From NCBI GenBank assembly GCA_049613665.1, contig JBMZCV010000188.1, positions 1 to 9,622 on the forward strand: a stretch of DNA of 9,622 bases, read 5' to 3'. Of the stretch, positions 1-6,130 are shown piece by piece. The position numbers were made by a program, and so were the translations under genes. Below the pieces are notes generated by a model. That model searched no databases and had not been told where the DNA came from. It worked only from the letters and a program-made list of their open reading frames with translations. The stretch is from JBMZCV01 sp049613665. GTDB lineage: Bacteria; Bacteroidota; Bacteroidia; Chitinophagales; UBA2359. Within the stretch, counting starts at the first letter, position 1, and the number at the start of each line of letters is the position of its first letter.

Positions 1-21
1 ATATTGGCTGCCTTAGCCTAA
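1..21 (+). CDS. Possible 3' tail of an upstream gene (partial)
   Basis: The first 21 bases read as six sense codons (Ile-Leu-Ala-Ala-Leu-Ala) and a TAA stop in frame 1. This short piece is richer in G and C than the AT-rich gap that follows, as expected where a gene ends. Six codons cannot identify a product or prove coding, so this could be chance. The bases also hold a short inverted repeat (GGCT/AGCC at 6-9 and 15-18) with no T tract after it. Confidence 0.25.
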   Translation: MLAALA

Positions 22-318
22 AAAAAATAGTATGTTTAAACCTTTGATAAAAAAATGTATAAATGACCGAACTATTCAGAAATGATATTTGGATAAAAAA
101 GCAATAAATTGAAAATTATTGTATTTGAATTTTTGATAATGAAAATATGTCATTTATTGATTTATTCGCTTTCAAAAGCATAAAAATCTCATAAAATTGA
201 ATTTAAAAATAAAAAAAGTCTTTCATAGTATATCACAAAAAAGAATACAAAAATAAAAATTATTGCAAACCTTTTGTTTTTTGTAGCATTCTATTTGTTT
301 TTAGCCACATTTATTTTG

Positions 319-344
319 TTACAAAATTTACATATTTTTTGTAA
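319..344. repeat. 8-bp inverted repeat in AT-rich gap
   Basis: TTACAAAA (319-326) and its exact complement TTTTGTAA (337-344) flank a 10-base spacer. The left arm also overlaps a small palindrome, TTTTGT-T-ACAAAA (314-326). It could be a binding site or simply chance in such AT-rich sequence. Confidence 0.35.
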
Positions 345-598
345 TATGCAATATTTGGTTGTTTTATCATATGTTATTATTACTGAAAAAACAAGAAATT
401 ATATTAAACAAATTGCTCATTAAAATGCAAATTTTGTTTATTCAAACATAATAATTAACTTGTCATTACTTAAATGCTTGTTAAAGCTTTTAAACTATAG
501 TAGTCATTTGTCTGATTTTGACTAATCTAAAGATAAGTTATAAGTAATGTCTATGCAAATTTTTTGCTATTAAATATATGATTTATCACACATTTAAT

Positions 599-626
599 AA
601 ATTTACTAAATTCACTTAAATTTACT
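599..626 (+). repeat. Three tandem 9-base repeats abutting the start codon
   Basis: AAATTTACT (599-607) is followed directly by AAATTCACT (608-616, one mismatch) and, after one T, by AAATTTACT again (618-626). The ATG at 630 follows four bases later. The repeats therefore lie in the leader where a ribosome or repressor would sit. They may be an operator, a translation-enhancing A/T-rich leader, or a tract prone to copy-number change. Confidence 0.55.
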
Positions 627-629
627 CAA

Positions 630-1997
630 ATGAAAAATCCAATACAATTTGAAGATGAAAAACATAAAACATCTTATGAAGAATTGCTAGACTTATTTGA
701 AAACTTAAAAAAAAGAGGAGGAAGTGCCGAAAAATTTTGGGAAGATTGGGTGCAAAAAAAGGGGATTAAGTTTTTTAGTAAAACAAGTATTTCTAATACT
801 AAAAGAGGCAAAACAAATGCAATGAAAGTAAGGCAACTTGGAGTGCATTTGAAAAAATATCTTGTTTTTTTGGACAAAACAAACAAAAATACCACAAATG
901 AAACGCAGCTAGAGGAAGATGTGAAAACAACAAATAAAACTAGCGATAGTTATTCCATTGATATGTCTGAAAAACTAGCTTTGTATTGCAATCAATCGTT
1001 TTATCTCTATTTTTATGATGCACTTGTGAGCCAAAAAGAAGGAGTATTGGCACGAGCGATTTTGCATATTGAAGATTTTCAAAACAAATACGAAGCTAGT
1101 GTTAGATTAGTTAATTCGGGCAAAGGCACGCATTATAGAGGCACAGTTAAACTACATGTTACAAAAAACTATCTTATTTTTAGGCTTCAAACAGAAAAGA
1201 CAAAAGAAAAAAATCTACATATCAACGTTATCATCAAGCCCCAACGAGTATCTGAAATAGCAGTAGGCGTATATTGCAATATTGACGATGCAGGAGCTTT
1301 GCGAGCTGGCAGCCTTATTTTGACACATTTTAAAGGCAGCGACACCAAAAAGATGAAAGCCATTTCGCTGCCTAAAAACGCAGAAGCATTCCAGAAATTG
1401 GATTGTAATATTCCACTCTTTTTAGAGAAAAAAGAATTAAACTACTTAAAGGTAACGAAAGGAATTTATACATTTGAGGGTTTGCAAGCATTTTTTGACA
1501 AGCAAAATAACAAGAAATTACAGGCAAAGCAAGAAAATATGAGTATCAATCATATATTTTTGGCTGCTCCTATGTATTCGCTCACAGATAATTCAGCTTT
1601 GAATTATATAGATTTTCGCAAAGATATGTTGGAAGTAACTACCAAATTGAAAAATGTTTTGTCGTGTGAGGTGCATTATGCAGGACATAATCAAGCTACC
1701 GAAAATGACTTTTTGCATCCACCTTATGCACTCAAACAAAGCCTCGAAAAGCTAGATAAAACAGATGCTTTTGTGCTTATTTATCCAGCAGCATTGCCAT
1801 CGAGCATTTTAGTAGAAACAGGCTGGGCGTTGGCCACCAACAAAACCTGTTTGTTTTTTGTGCATCAAGCTGTTGAACTGCCTTATATGTTGCGACAATG
1901 TAGCGAATATGCTAAAGCTAAAGTTACTATCGTAAAATATAGTGAGAACCAAGAAATATTAGATTTTATAGAAAAACATGAAGCTCATTTATTTTAA
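630..1997 (+). CDS. Putative sensor protein with C-terminal NDT/TIR-like domain
   Basis: A 455-residue soluble protein with no signal peptide or membrane segment. Residues 14-82 are basic and helical-looking (SISNTKRGK, then MKVRQLGVHLKKYL) and could bind DNA, though I see no standard helix-turn-helix. A polar linker (about 83-106) leads to a central beta-rich domain (about 107-290) containing HYRGTVKL and YLIFRLQ, which I do not recognise by name. Residues 308-450 resemble nucleoside 2-deoxyribosyltransferase/TIR-like folds: the opening strand IFLAAPM (309-315), the strand DAFVLIYP (379-386), and then SSILVETGWALA (391-402), where Glu396 sits where these families place their catalytic glutamate. 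A nucleotide or NAD-derived substrate is inference. The gene stands alone, 629 bases into an AT-rich gap and 189 bases before nusB, as accessory genes often do. It could be a transcriptional regulator or a defence-type sensor-effector. The start is the first ATG after the tandem repeats. Confidence 0.7.
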   Translation: MKNPIQFEDEKHKTSYEELLDLFENLKKRGGSAEKFWEDWVQKKGIKFFSKTSISNTKRGKTNAMKVRQLGVHLKKYLVFLDKTNKNTTNETQLEEDVKTTNKTSDSYSIDMSEKLALYCNQSFYLYFYDALVSQKEGVLARAILHIEDFQNKYEASVRLVNSGKGTHYRGTVKLHVTKNYLIFRLQTEKTKEKNLHINVIIKPQRVSEIAVGVYCNIDDAGALRAGSLILTHFKGSDTKKMKAISLPKNAEAFQKLDCNIPLFLEKKELNYLKVTKGIYTFEGLQAFFDKQNNKKLQAKQENMSINHIFLAAPMYSLTDNSALNYIDFRKDMLEVTTKLKNVLSCEVHYAGHNQATENDFLHPPYALKQSLEKLDKTDAFVLIYPAALPSSILVETGWALATNKTCLFFVHQAVELPYMLRQCSEYAKAKVTIVKYSENQEILDFIEKHEAHLF

Positions 1998-2051
1998 AGC
2001 ATCAATAATATTGGGACTGATTGGATAAGGATTCAAAAAATATTTCAAATT

Positions 2052-2129
2052 ATGAAAAAAACAATCTTATTGATTTTTACTTTTTTACTAAAAAAAATCA
2101 ACACAAACGAAAATATTGCACTACCTTAA
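2052..2129 (+). CDS. Possible 25-residue signal-like peptide or gene remnant
   Basis: A short frame begins MKKTILLIFTFLL, which looks like the N-terminus of an exported protein, then continues KKINTNENIALP and stops. It lies between the NDT/TIR-like gene and nusB, and its last codons overlap the proposed nusB -33 element. It could be a small membrane peptide, the stump of a decayed secreted-protein gene, or chance in AT-rich DNA. No ribosome-binding signal supports it. Confidence 0.25.
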   Translation: MKKTILLIFTFLLKKINTNENIALP

Positions 2130-2149
2130 CAAAAAAAGTGCTAATTTTG
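2116..2149 (+). promoter_or_regulatory. Predicted Bacteroidota housekeeping promoter for nusB
   Basis: TTG at 2116-2118 and an exact TAnnTTTG (TAATTTTG) at 2142-2149 are separated by 23 bases, matching the -33/-7 consensus of Bacteroidota, with the spacer at the long end. Transcription would start near 2156, giving a leader of about 30 bases before the ATG at 2187. Confidence 0.55.
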
Positions 2150-2186
2150 CAACCATTCAAGAATAGCAAATTATACCAAAGGAAAT

Positions 2187-3137
2187 ATGTTGAATAGAAG
2201 GTCTTTGAGAATAAAAGTCATGCAAAATCTGTATGCACAAGAGCTAAACGAAGGTTTAAACTTGTTGGGAGTTCAAAACAACATCAAAAAAAGTGTGGAA
2301 GAAGTACATCATCTATATTTGTTGTATTTTTTGTTGATGAACAAAGTAGTTGAACATATACTTGTGAATCAAGAAAAACGTAGTCGAAAGTTTCGCCCAA
2401 CCAAAGCTGACCAAACCATAGATACAAGGATAACAAAAAATGCGTTTTGCCTTTTTTTGAAAGAAAATAAGACATATAAGTCAGCTATCAAAACAGCAAA
2501 ACTCAATACCTTGATAGATAATAGCCTTGTTGTTAGCTTACACAAAGCATGGGTAGAGTCGGAGGCGTATCAAGATTACACGGCCAAAATGACGCATACC
2601 GCAAAAGATAACAAGCAAATCTTAGCGTATTTGTGTAAAAAAATCATGCCTAGCAATGAGCTATTTGTGAGTTTGCTCGAAGACCATTTTGTCAATTTTA
2701 TTGACGACGAAATGATAATTATCACTAATGTAGTGAAGCAAATTCATGCTTTCAATCTAGAAAATGCAGAAAATTATAGCCTTTTTCCAAAAAATGGACA
2801 GCTTGCCGAAAAAAATAAATTTGCTCTCGAACTTGCTTTCAAAACACACAAACACAACGCCAAATTTGTCGAACTTGTAGAGCCACAATTGAAAAATTGG
2901 GAAATAGAACGAATCACACGCATAGACATGATTTTGATAAAAATGTCTTTGTGCGAATTTTTGTACTTTCCATCAATTCCTATCAAAGTATCAATGAACG
3001 AATATATTGATATTGCGAAAACGTATAGCACACCCAAAAGCAAAGACTTCATTAATGGTATTTTGGATAAAGTCATGAAAAAAATGACAAAAGAAGGCCG
3101 TATCAAAAAAGAGGGGAGAGGTTTATTGGGAACATAA
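2187..3137 (+). CDS. nusB: Transcription antitermination factor NusB (long Bacteroidota form)
   Basis: NusB binds boxA RNA with S10 (NusE) and takes part in antitermination, notably of rRNA operons; it acts in the cytoplasm. The protein opens with LNRRSLRIKVMQNLYAQE, the typical N-terminal helix. The conserved core is at residues 237-312: NWEIERITRIDMILIKMS, then a segment with FPSIPIKVSMNEYIDIAK, YSTPKSKDFINGILDK, and the basic tail EGRIKKEGRGL. At 316 residues it is about twice the length of E. coli NusB (about 140) but normal for Bacteroidota, where a long, poorly conserved helical region (about 30-230) lies between the two conserved parts. It appears to have its own promoter and is followed by a large hairpin. 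No Shine-Dalgarno is seen, as usual for the phylum. The start is well fixed by the conserved N-terminus. Confidence 0.96.
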   Translation: MLNRRSLRIKVMQNLYAQELNEGLNLLGVQNNIKKSVEEVHHLYLLYFLLMNKVVEHILVNQEKRSRKFRPTKADQTIDTRITKNAFCLFLKENKTYKSAIKTAKLNTLIDNSLVVSLHKAWVESEAYQDYTAKMTHTAKDNKQILAYLCKKIMPSNELFVSLLEDHFVNFIDDEMIIITNVVKQIHAFNLENAENYSLFPKNGQLAEKNKFALELAFKTHKHNAKFVELVEPQLKNWEIERITRIDMILIKMSLCEFLYFPSIPIKVSMNEYIDIAKTYSTPKSKDFINGILDKVMKKMTKEGRIKKEGRGLLGT

Positions 3138-3172
3138 GTTTTTATTTAACCAAACAAGAGAAATAAATTACT

Positions 3173-3221
3173 CATTTTGGTTGCTAATGTCTTAATTTTT
3201 AATGTGTTAGCAACCAAAATG
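3173..3221. terminator. Large 15-bp hairpin after nusB, possible terminator
   Basis: CATTTTGGTTGCTAA (3173-3187) and its exact complement (3207-3221) enclose a 19-base loop, 35 bases after the nusB stop. The stem is perfect, but neither strand has a clean T tract right after it, so factor-independent termination is uncertain. It may act as an RNA-stabilising 3' structure or a protein-binding site instead. Confidence 0.5.
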
Positions 3222-3439
3222 GATTATATTAATTAGTGCTTGTCACTTATCATTTATTTGTCATTGCAACTGCTTGAATAATTCTATTTTTTGTTGGAAA
3301 ATAAAAAAGAAAAATATTCAAGAATCAAATTTATGTCAATTTTTGAGTAAATAATTCAATGTATTGCATAATTTTTACAAGTATATTTTGTTGAAATAGC
3401 GATTTTAGCATATAAAAAACGATTTTATCTATTTTTTTC

Positions 3440-3471
3440 TTTGCAAAAACTATTATTTATCTGTATATTAT
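3440..3471 (+). promoter_or_regulatory. Possible promoter for the DUF1573 gene
   Basis: TTTG at 3440-3443 is followed after 20 bases by TATATTAT (3464-3471), which matches TAnnTTTG at all but the last two bases. Spacing fits the Bacteroidota -33/-7 pattern. It would give a leader of roughly 65 bases before the ATG at 3542. Confidence 0.4.
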
Positions 3472-3541
3472 GAAGTGACGTTAGGATAAAAAAATGTCTA
3501 AAAAAAGAATTTATATAGCAAAATAATAAAAATAAAAAGTC

Positions 3542-4333
3542 ATGCAAAAGTCAATATATATTATCGCTACATCTATATTACTACTACTTTTTTTGGTTTT
3601 TACCAACTGTAATAATGAAACTAAAGAAGTAGAAAAAACTTCAAATACTCAAACTTCTAAGGTTGATAAGGTATTGGCAGAAACCAAAAAAATAGATACT
3701 TTGGCAGTAGCTACTGAAACTGCTAAGGAAGCGAATGCCGCAAAAATAGCGGAGGAAAAGGCGGCTGAAGAAGAAAAAAAAGCACTTGAAAAAAAAGCTG
3801 AAGAAAAGAAAATAGCAGCAGCGAAAGCTAAAAAAGAAAAGGCAAAAAAGGCTGCTAAAAAAAGAGAAAATGACCGAGCAAAAGCTAGTAAAAAGCCTGT
3901 GACACCACCTAAACCAAGCAGAAAAACAGCAAAAATAAAATTTGCCAATCCAACTTATGATTTTGGTATGATAGCCGTTGGCGATAAGATAGAACATACT
4001 TTCAAGTTTACGAATACAGGAGCTGTGCCGCTTATCATTAGCGATGCTAGTTCGACTTGTGGCTGCACCATTCCAAAAGCACCAAAAGACCCTATTATGC
4101 CAAGCGAATCGGGTGATATTCATGTGATTTTTGATAGCACAGGCAAAATAGGAAGCCAAACGAAAGAAGTAATTCTGACAACTAATGGCTCGCCAAAAAT
4201 TGCGAAAGTACGTTTGAAAGGTACGGTTGTAACAGAAGAATGGCTCAATCCACCAAAACCAAAAGAGGAAGTTAAGCCAATCAAAAAAGATGCTAAACCA
4301 GCTAAACAAGATTCTACTGTTGCCCCAAAATAA
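3542..4333 (+). CDS. DUF1573 domain lipoprotein with Ala/Lys/Glu-rich linker
   Basis: A 263-residue exported protein. The N-terminus (MQKSIYIIA, then a Leu-rich core) ends at Cys23 in FTNC, a loose lipobox, so it is probably a lipoprotein. Residues 60-118 are a charged Ala/Glu/Lys-rich stretch likely to form a long helix or coiled coil. Residues 131-229 are a DUF1573 domain, an immunoglobulin-like beta sandwich: FANPTYDFGMIAVGD, FKFTNTGAVPL, STCGCT (Cys173 and Cys175) and VILTTNGSPKIAKVRLKG. A Pro/Lys-rich tail follows. The biochemical role of DUF1573 is not established. In Bacteroidota this gene commonly follows nusB and precedes yajC; here nusB is conserved upstream, but a strong terminator follows and yajC is absent. 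The long linker is lengthier than in many relatives and repetitive, so its length may vary between strains. Confidence 0.9.
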   Translation: MQKSIYIIATSILLLLFLVFTNCNNETKEVEKTSNTQTSKVDKVLAETKKIDTLAVATETAKEANAAKIAEEKAAEEEKKALEKKAEEKKIAAAKAKKEKAKKAAKKRENDRAKASKKPVTPPKPSRKTAKIKFANPTYDFGMIAVGDKIEHTFKFTNTGAVPLIISDASSTCGCTIPKAPKDPIMPSESGDIHVIFDSTGKIGSQTKEVILTTNGSPKIAKVRLKGTVVTEEWLNPPKPKEEVKPIKKDAKPAKQDSTVAPK

Positions 4334-4355
4334 AAATAAGTTTTTACGAAAAAAG

Positions 4356-4395
4356 AAAACCTTCATACATAATACTTTGTATGAAGGTTTTTTTT
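4356..4395 (+). terminator. Strong intrinsic terminator after the DUF1573 gene
   Basis: A perfect 14-bp stem (AAAACCTTCATACA at 4356-4369 with its complement at 4378-4391) encloses an 8-base loop and runs into eight T residues (4388-4395). The A run on the left arm could let it work on the other strand too, but only a plus-strand gene ends here. It separates the DUF1573 gene from DUF4403. Confidence 0.92.
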
Positions 4396-4569
4396 ATATT
4401 GTAAAAGGCTGTTTTGATATGAAATAAATTTGTTATTTTATAGTTATAAGTTTTAGTGTATTTTTAACCAAAAATGTTTTTGATGAACTAACGATTTTTT
4501 TTTTTAAAAGTAGTCAAGCAAGTTGATATTACAAATCTAGCAACGAATCGACCATTTATTAAATCGTGT

Positions 4570-4586
4570 TTGGCACTTACCCTTAT
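4570..4586 (+). promoter_or_regulatory. Shared upstream element TTGGCACTTACCCTTAT
   Basis: This 17-base sequence ends 18 bases before the ATG at 4605 and recurs, with one C fewer, 26 bases before the secreted-protein gene at 7424. It starts like a sigma-54 -24 box (TGGCAC), but the expected GC of the -12 box is missing. It is likely a promoter or operator element of unknown type. Confidence 0.45.
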
Positions 4587-4604
4587 TGTTGTAATTATTT
4601 AGTT

Positions 4605-6080
4605 ATGAAATATCCTCCTAAACCCATTCTTTCATTTAGTATCACCATTACTTGTTTTCTATGGTGTTATTCTTGCAATATTAGCCTCGAAAATCAAAAT
4701 AAAATATCACCTCACGCACCAATAGAATTTGTTAATTACAATAAGATTGGCAAAAATAATTTGAACGGCTTGCTTTCCAATATATGCTTGCCTATTGCTG
4801 TTTTTATAGGTGATATAGAAGAAAAAATTAATACTGAGATTAAAAATAACCAAAGTTTGCATCAAGATACTGCATTTAAGACAGGCAAGAGAGCAAAAAT
4901 AAAATTTATTTATCACAAAGTGGGCGTAAGAAAAACGGCTGATTTTGAGATAGATGTAAAAGATGGTTATATTTATGCTCGCTTGCCTTTGCACATTGAT
5001 GTAGGATTAAAATATGGTTTGAATGACGAAATAGCTTTGGCTCGAAAACCAATAGAAACTGCTGCTTATATTGATGTATATGCTCGCACAAAAGTAGAGC
5101 TAAATGAAGCTTGGGAACCTATCGTTAATTTGGAAGTGGTTGATTACAAATGGATTACATATCCAAAAATAAATATTTTGAAGCAAGAAGTAAGTGTTAC
5201 GAAAATAGCTGAAAAACGCATCGAAAAAATTTTACCTCACCTTTTGCCAAATTTAAATGAAATAGTACGCCAAAAAATAGATATAGAAACACCACTTCGA
5301 GCGGCATGGATTGCTATGCAAGAACCACAGCTTATTGCTCAAACGCCACAAGTTTGGCTAAAAATGCAGCCTTTTGAAGTTGCTGTTTCGCCTTTGCAAG
5401 CACAAAAAGACACCTTAAAAATTTCGGTAGGAGTAAAAGTTTTTGCTGAAACTATCATTGGTCAAGAGCCTATGTATCATCTCAATACAAAGCTGCCGAA
5501 ACTTTCTTTTCTCGACAAATTGAAAGACAATTTTCATATTCAAATGACAGCTTCTGTGAGTTATAAACGAGCAAGTGCATTGGCAAAAAAAGAATTGATT
5601 GGTTATAAACAAAACTTTTTGAAAGGCAAATATCATATACAGGTAAGTGATATTGAGATTTATCCTAGTGGTACTAAGCTTGTGGCTAAAGTGGACATTG
5701 AAGGCTCACTCACAGGCACAATTTACTTGAAAGGTAAGCCAACTTATGATGCTGAACTTGGTAGCTTTTATATTAAAAATTTTGATTTTGATATAAAAAC
5801 TGCTAATATGTTGGCAAATGTGGCCAATTGGCTGCAACACAAAAGTCTGGTGAAAACTTTGGAGAGTAAACTCTATTTTCCGCTAGATGAAACGATGGAT
5901 GAAGCGAAGTGTCAGTTACAAGAATTGCTGAATAATCAGACCATTGGCCGCAAAAGAAATATCGTATTGAATGGCGATTTAGAAGAACTCGAACCTGTGC
6001 AAGTAAGCCTAACCGATAGCGAAATTAAAGCAACTGTGATGGCAAAAGGCAATGCCGAAATGTATATCGGCATTGATTAG
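4605..6080 (+). CDS. DUF4403 family probable lipoprotein
   Basis: A 491-residue exported protein of the DUF4403 family, which is common in Bacteroidota and has no established function. The N-terminus has a hydrophobic segment (ILSFSITITCFLW) followed by Cys21 and Cys24, either of which could be the lipidated residue, though neither lipobox is canonical. Family features include SNICLPIAVFIGDIEEKINT near residue 58, IEKILPHLLPNLNEIVRQKI near 206, and the central WLKMQPFEVAVSPLQ and TKLPKLSF stretches; the body is otherwise beta-rich. The frame can be extended upstream to a GTG at 4566, but that would put a polar stretch before the signal sequence and cover the shared upstream element, so the ATG at 4605 is preferred. 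It is 271 bases from the DUF1573 gene with a terminator between, and ends 50 bases from a convergent kinase gene. It probably acts at the cell envelope. Confidence 0.85.
   Translation: MKYPPKPILSFSITITCFLWCYSCNISLENQNKISPHAPIEFVNYNKIGKNNLNGLLSNICLPIAVFIGDIEEKINTEIKNNQSLHQDTAFKTGKRAKIKFIYHKVGVRKTADFEIDVKDGYIYARLPLHIDVGLKYGLNDEIALARKPIETAAYIDVYARTKVELNEAWEPIVNLEVVDYKWITYPKINILKQEVSVTKIAEKRIEKILPHLLPNLNEIVRQKIDIETPLRAAWIAMQEPQLIAQTPQVWLKMQPFEVAVSPLQAQKDTLKISVGVKVFAETIIGQEPMYHLNTKLPKLSFLDKLKDNFHIQMTASVSYKRASALAKKELIGYKQNFLKGKYHIQVSDIEIYPSGTKLVAKVDIEGSLTGTIYLKGKPTYDAELGSFYIKNFDFDIKTANMLANVANWLQHKSLVKTLESKLYFPLDETMDEAKCQLQELLNNQTIGRKRNIVLNGDLEELEPVQVSLTDSEIKATVMAKGNAEMYIGID
6050..6075. repeat. 9-bp inverted repeat in the end of the DUF4403 gene
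   Basis: CAATGCCGA (6050-6058) and TCGGCATTG (6067-6075) form a perfect stem with an 8-base loop inside the last codons of the DUF4403 gene. Since the convergent kinase gene ends 55 bases away and no other hairpin lies between, it might serve as a weak terminator for either strand, although neither side has a good T tract. Confidence 0.35.
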
Positions 6081-6130
6081 TGAGGAAGAAAAGCACTGTA
6101 AAGTAAATTAATTGTAGCTCATAATAATTT

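Larger units (their letters stand above)
22..629. other. Long AT-rich intergenic region
   Basis: About 600 bases without a convincing gene on either strand. Stop codons are dense in all frames and composition is far more AT-rich than the flanking genes. It holds an inverted repeat at 319-344, an 11-base direct repeat (ATGCAAATTTT at 425-435 and 553-563), a small palindrome at 555-567 and tandem 9-base repeats just before the next start codon. I could not find a good TTTG/TAnnTTTG promoter pair for the downstream gene. Confidence 0.7.
3138..3541. other. Intergenic region between nusB and DUF1573 gene
   Basis: A 404-base AT-rich gap. It contains a perfect 15-bp hairpin (3173-3221), two TTGTCA copies 18 bases apart (3240-3245 and 3258-3263) and a possible promoter near its end (3440-3471). 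I see no coding sequence. Its size and content suggest that nusB and the next gene are not a tight operon. Confidence 0.6.

Noticed and set aside
371..451. A 26-codon frame on the plus strand in the AT-rich gap
   Set aside because: It is composed almost entirely of Leu, Ile, Lys and Gln codons as expected from random A/T sequence, with no supporting signal.
1047..1065. Another TTGGCAC followed by a TTTTGC sequence as a promoter
   Set aside because: It lies inside the coding region of the NDT/TIR-like gene, and the spacing to TTGC is too long for sigma-54.
3750..3900. Repeat array or CRISPR-like structure in the Lys/Ala/Glu-rich part of the DUF1573 gene
   Set aside because: The repetition comes from low-complexity codons for a charged helix; there are no regular repeat-spacer units.
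3641..4366. A long open frame on the minus strand opposite the DUF1573 gene
   Set aside because: It is very rich in Phe, Ser and Cys, as produced by reading the complement of a Lys/Glu/Ala-rich repeat, and runs across the terminator. It is a shadow of the real gene.
4570..4590. A canonical sigma-54 promoter (TGGCAC, then TTGC)
   Set aside because: The -24-like TGGCAC is present, but at the correct spacing the -12 GC is absent both here and at 7382-7397.
4566..4604. GTG start extending the DUF4403 gene by 13 codons
   Set aside because: The extension would place a polar, Cys- and Tyr-containing stretch before the signal sequence and overlap the shared upstream element; the ATG at 4605 gives a normal export signal.
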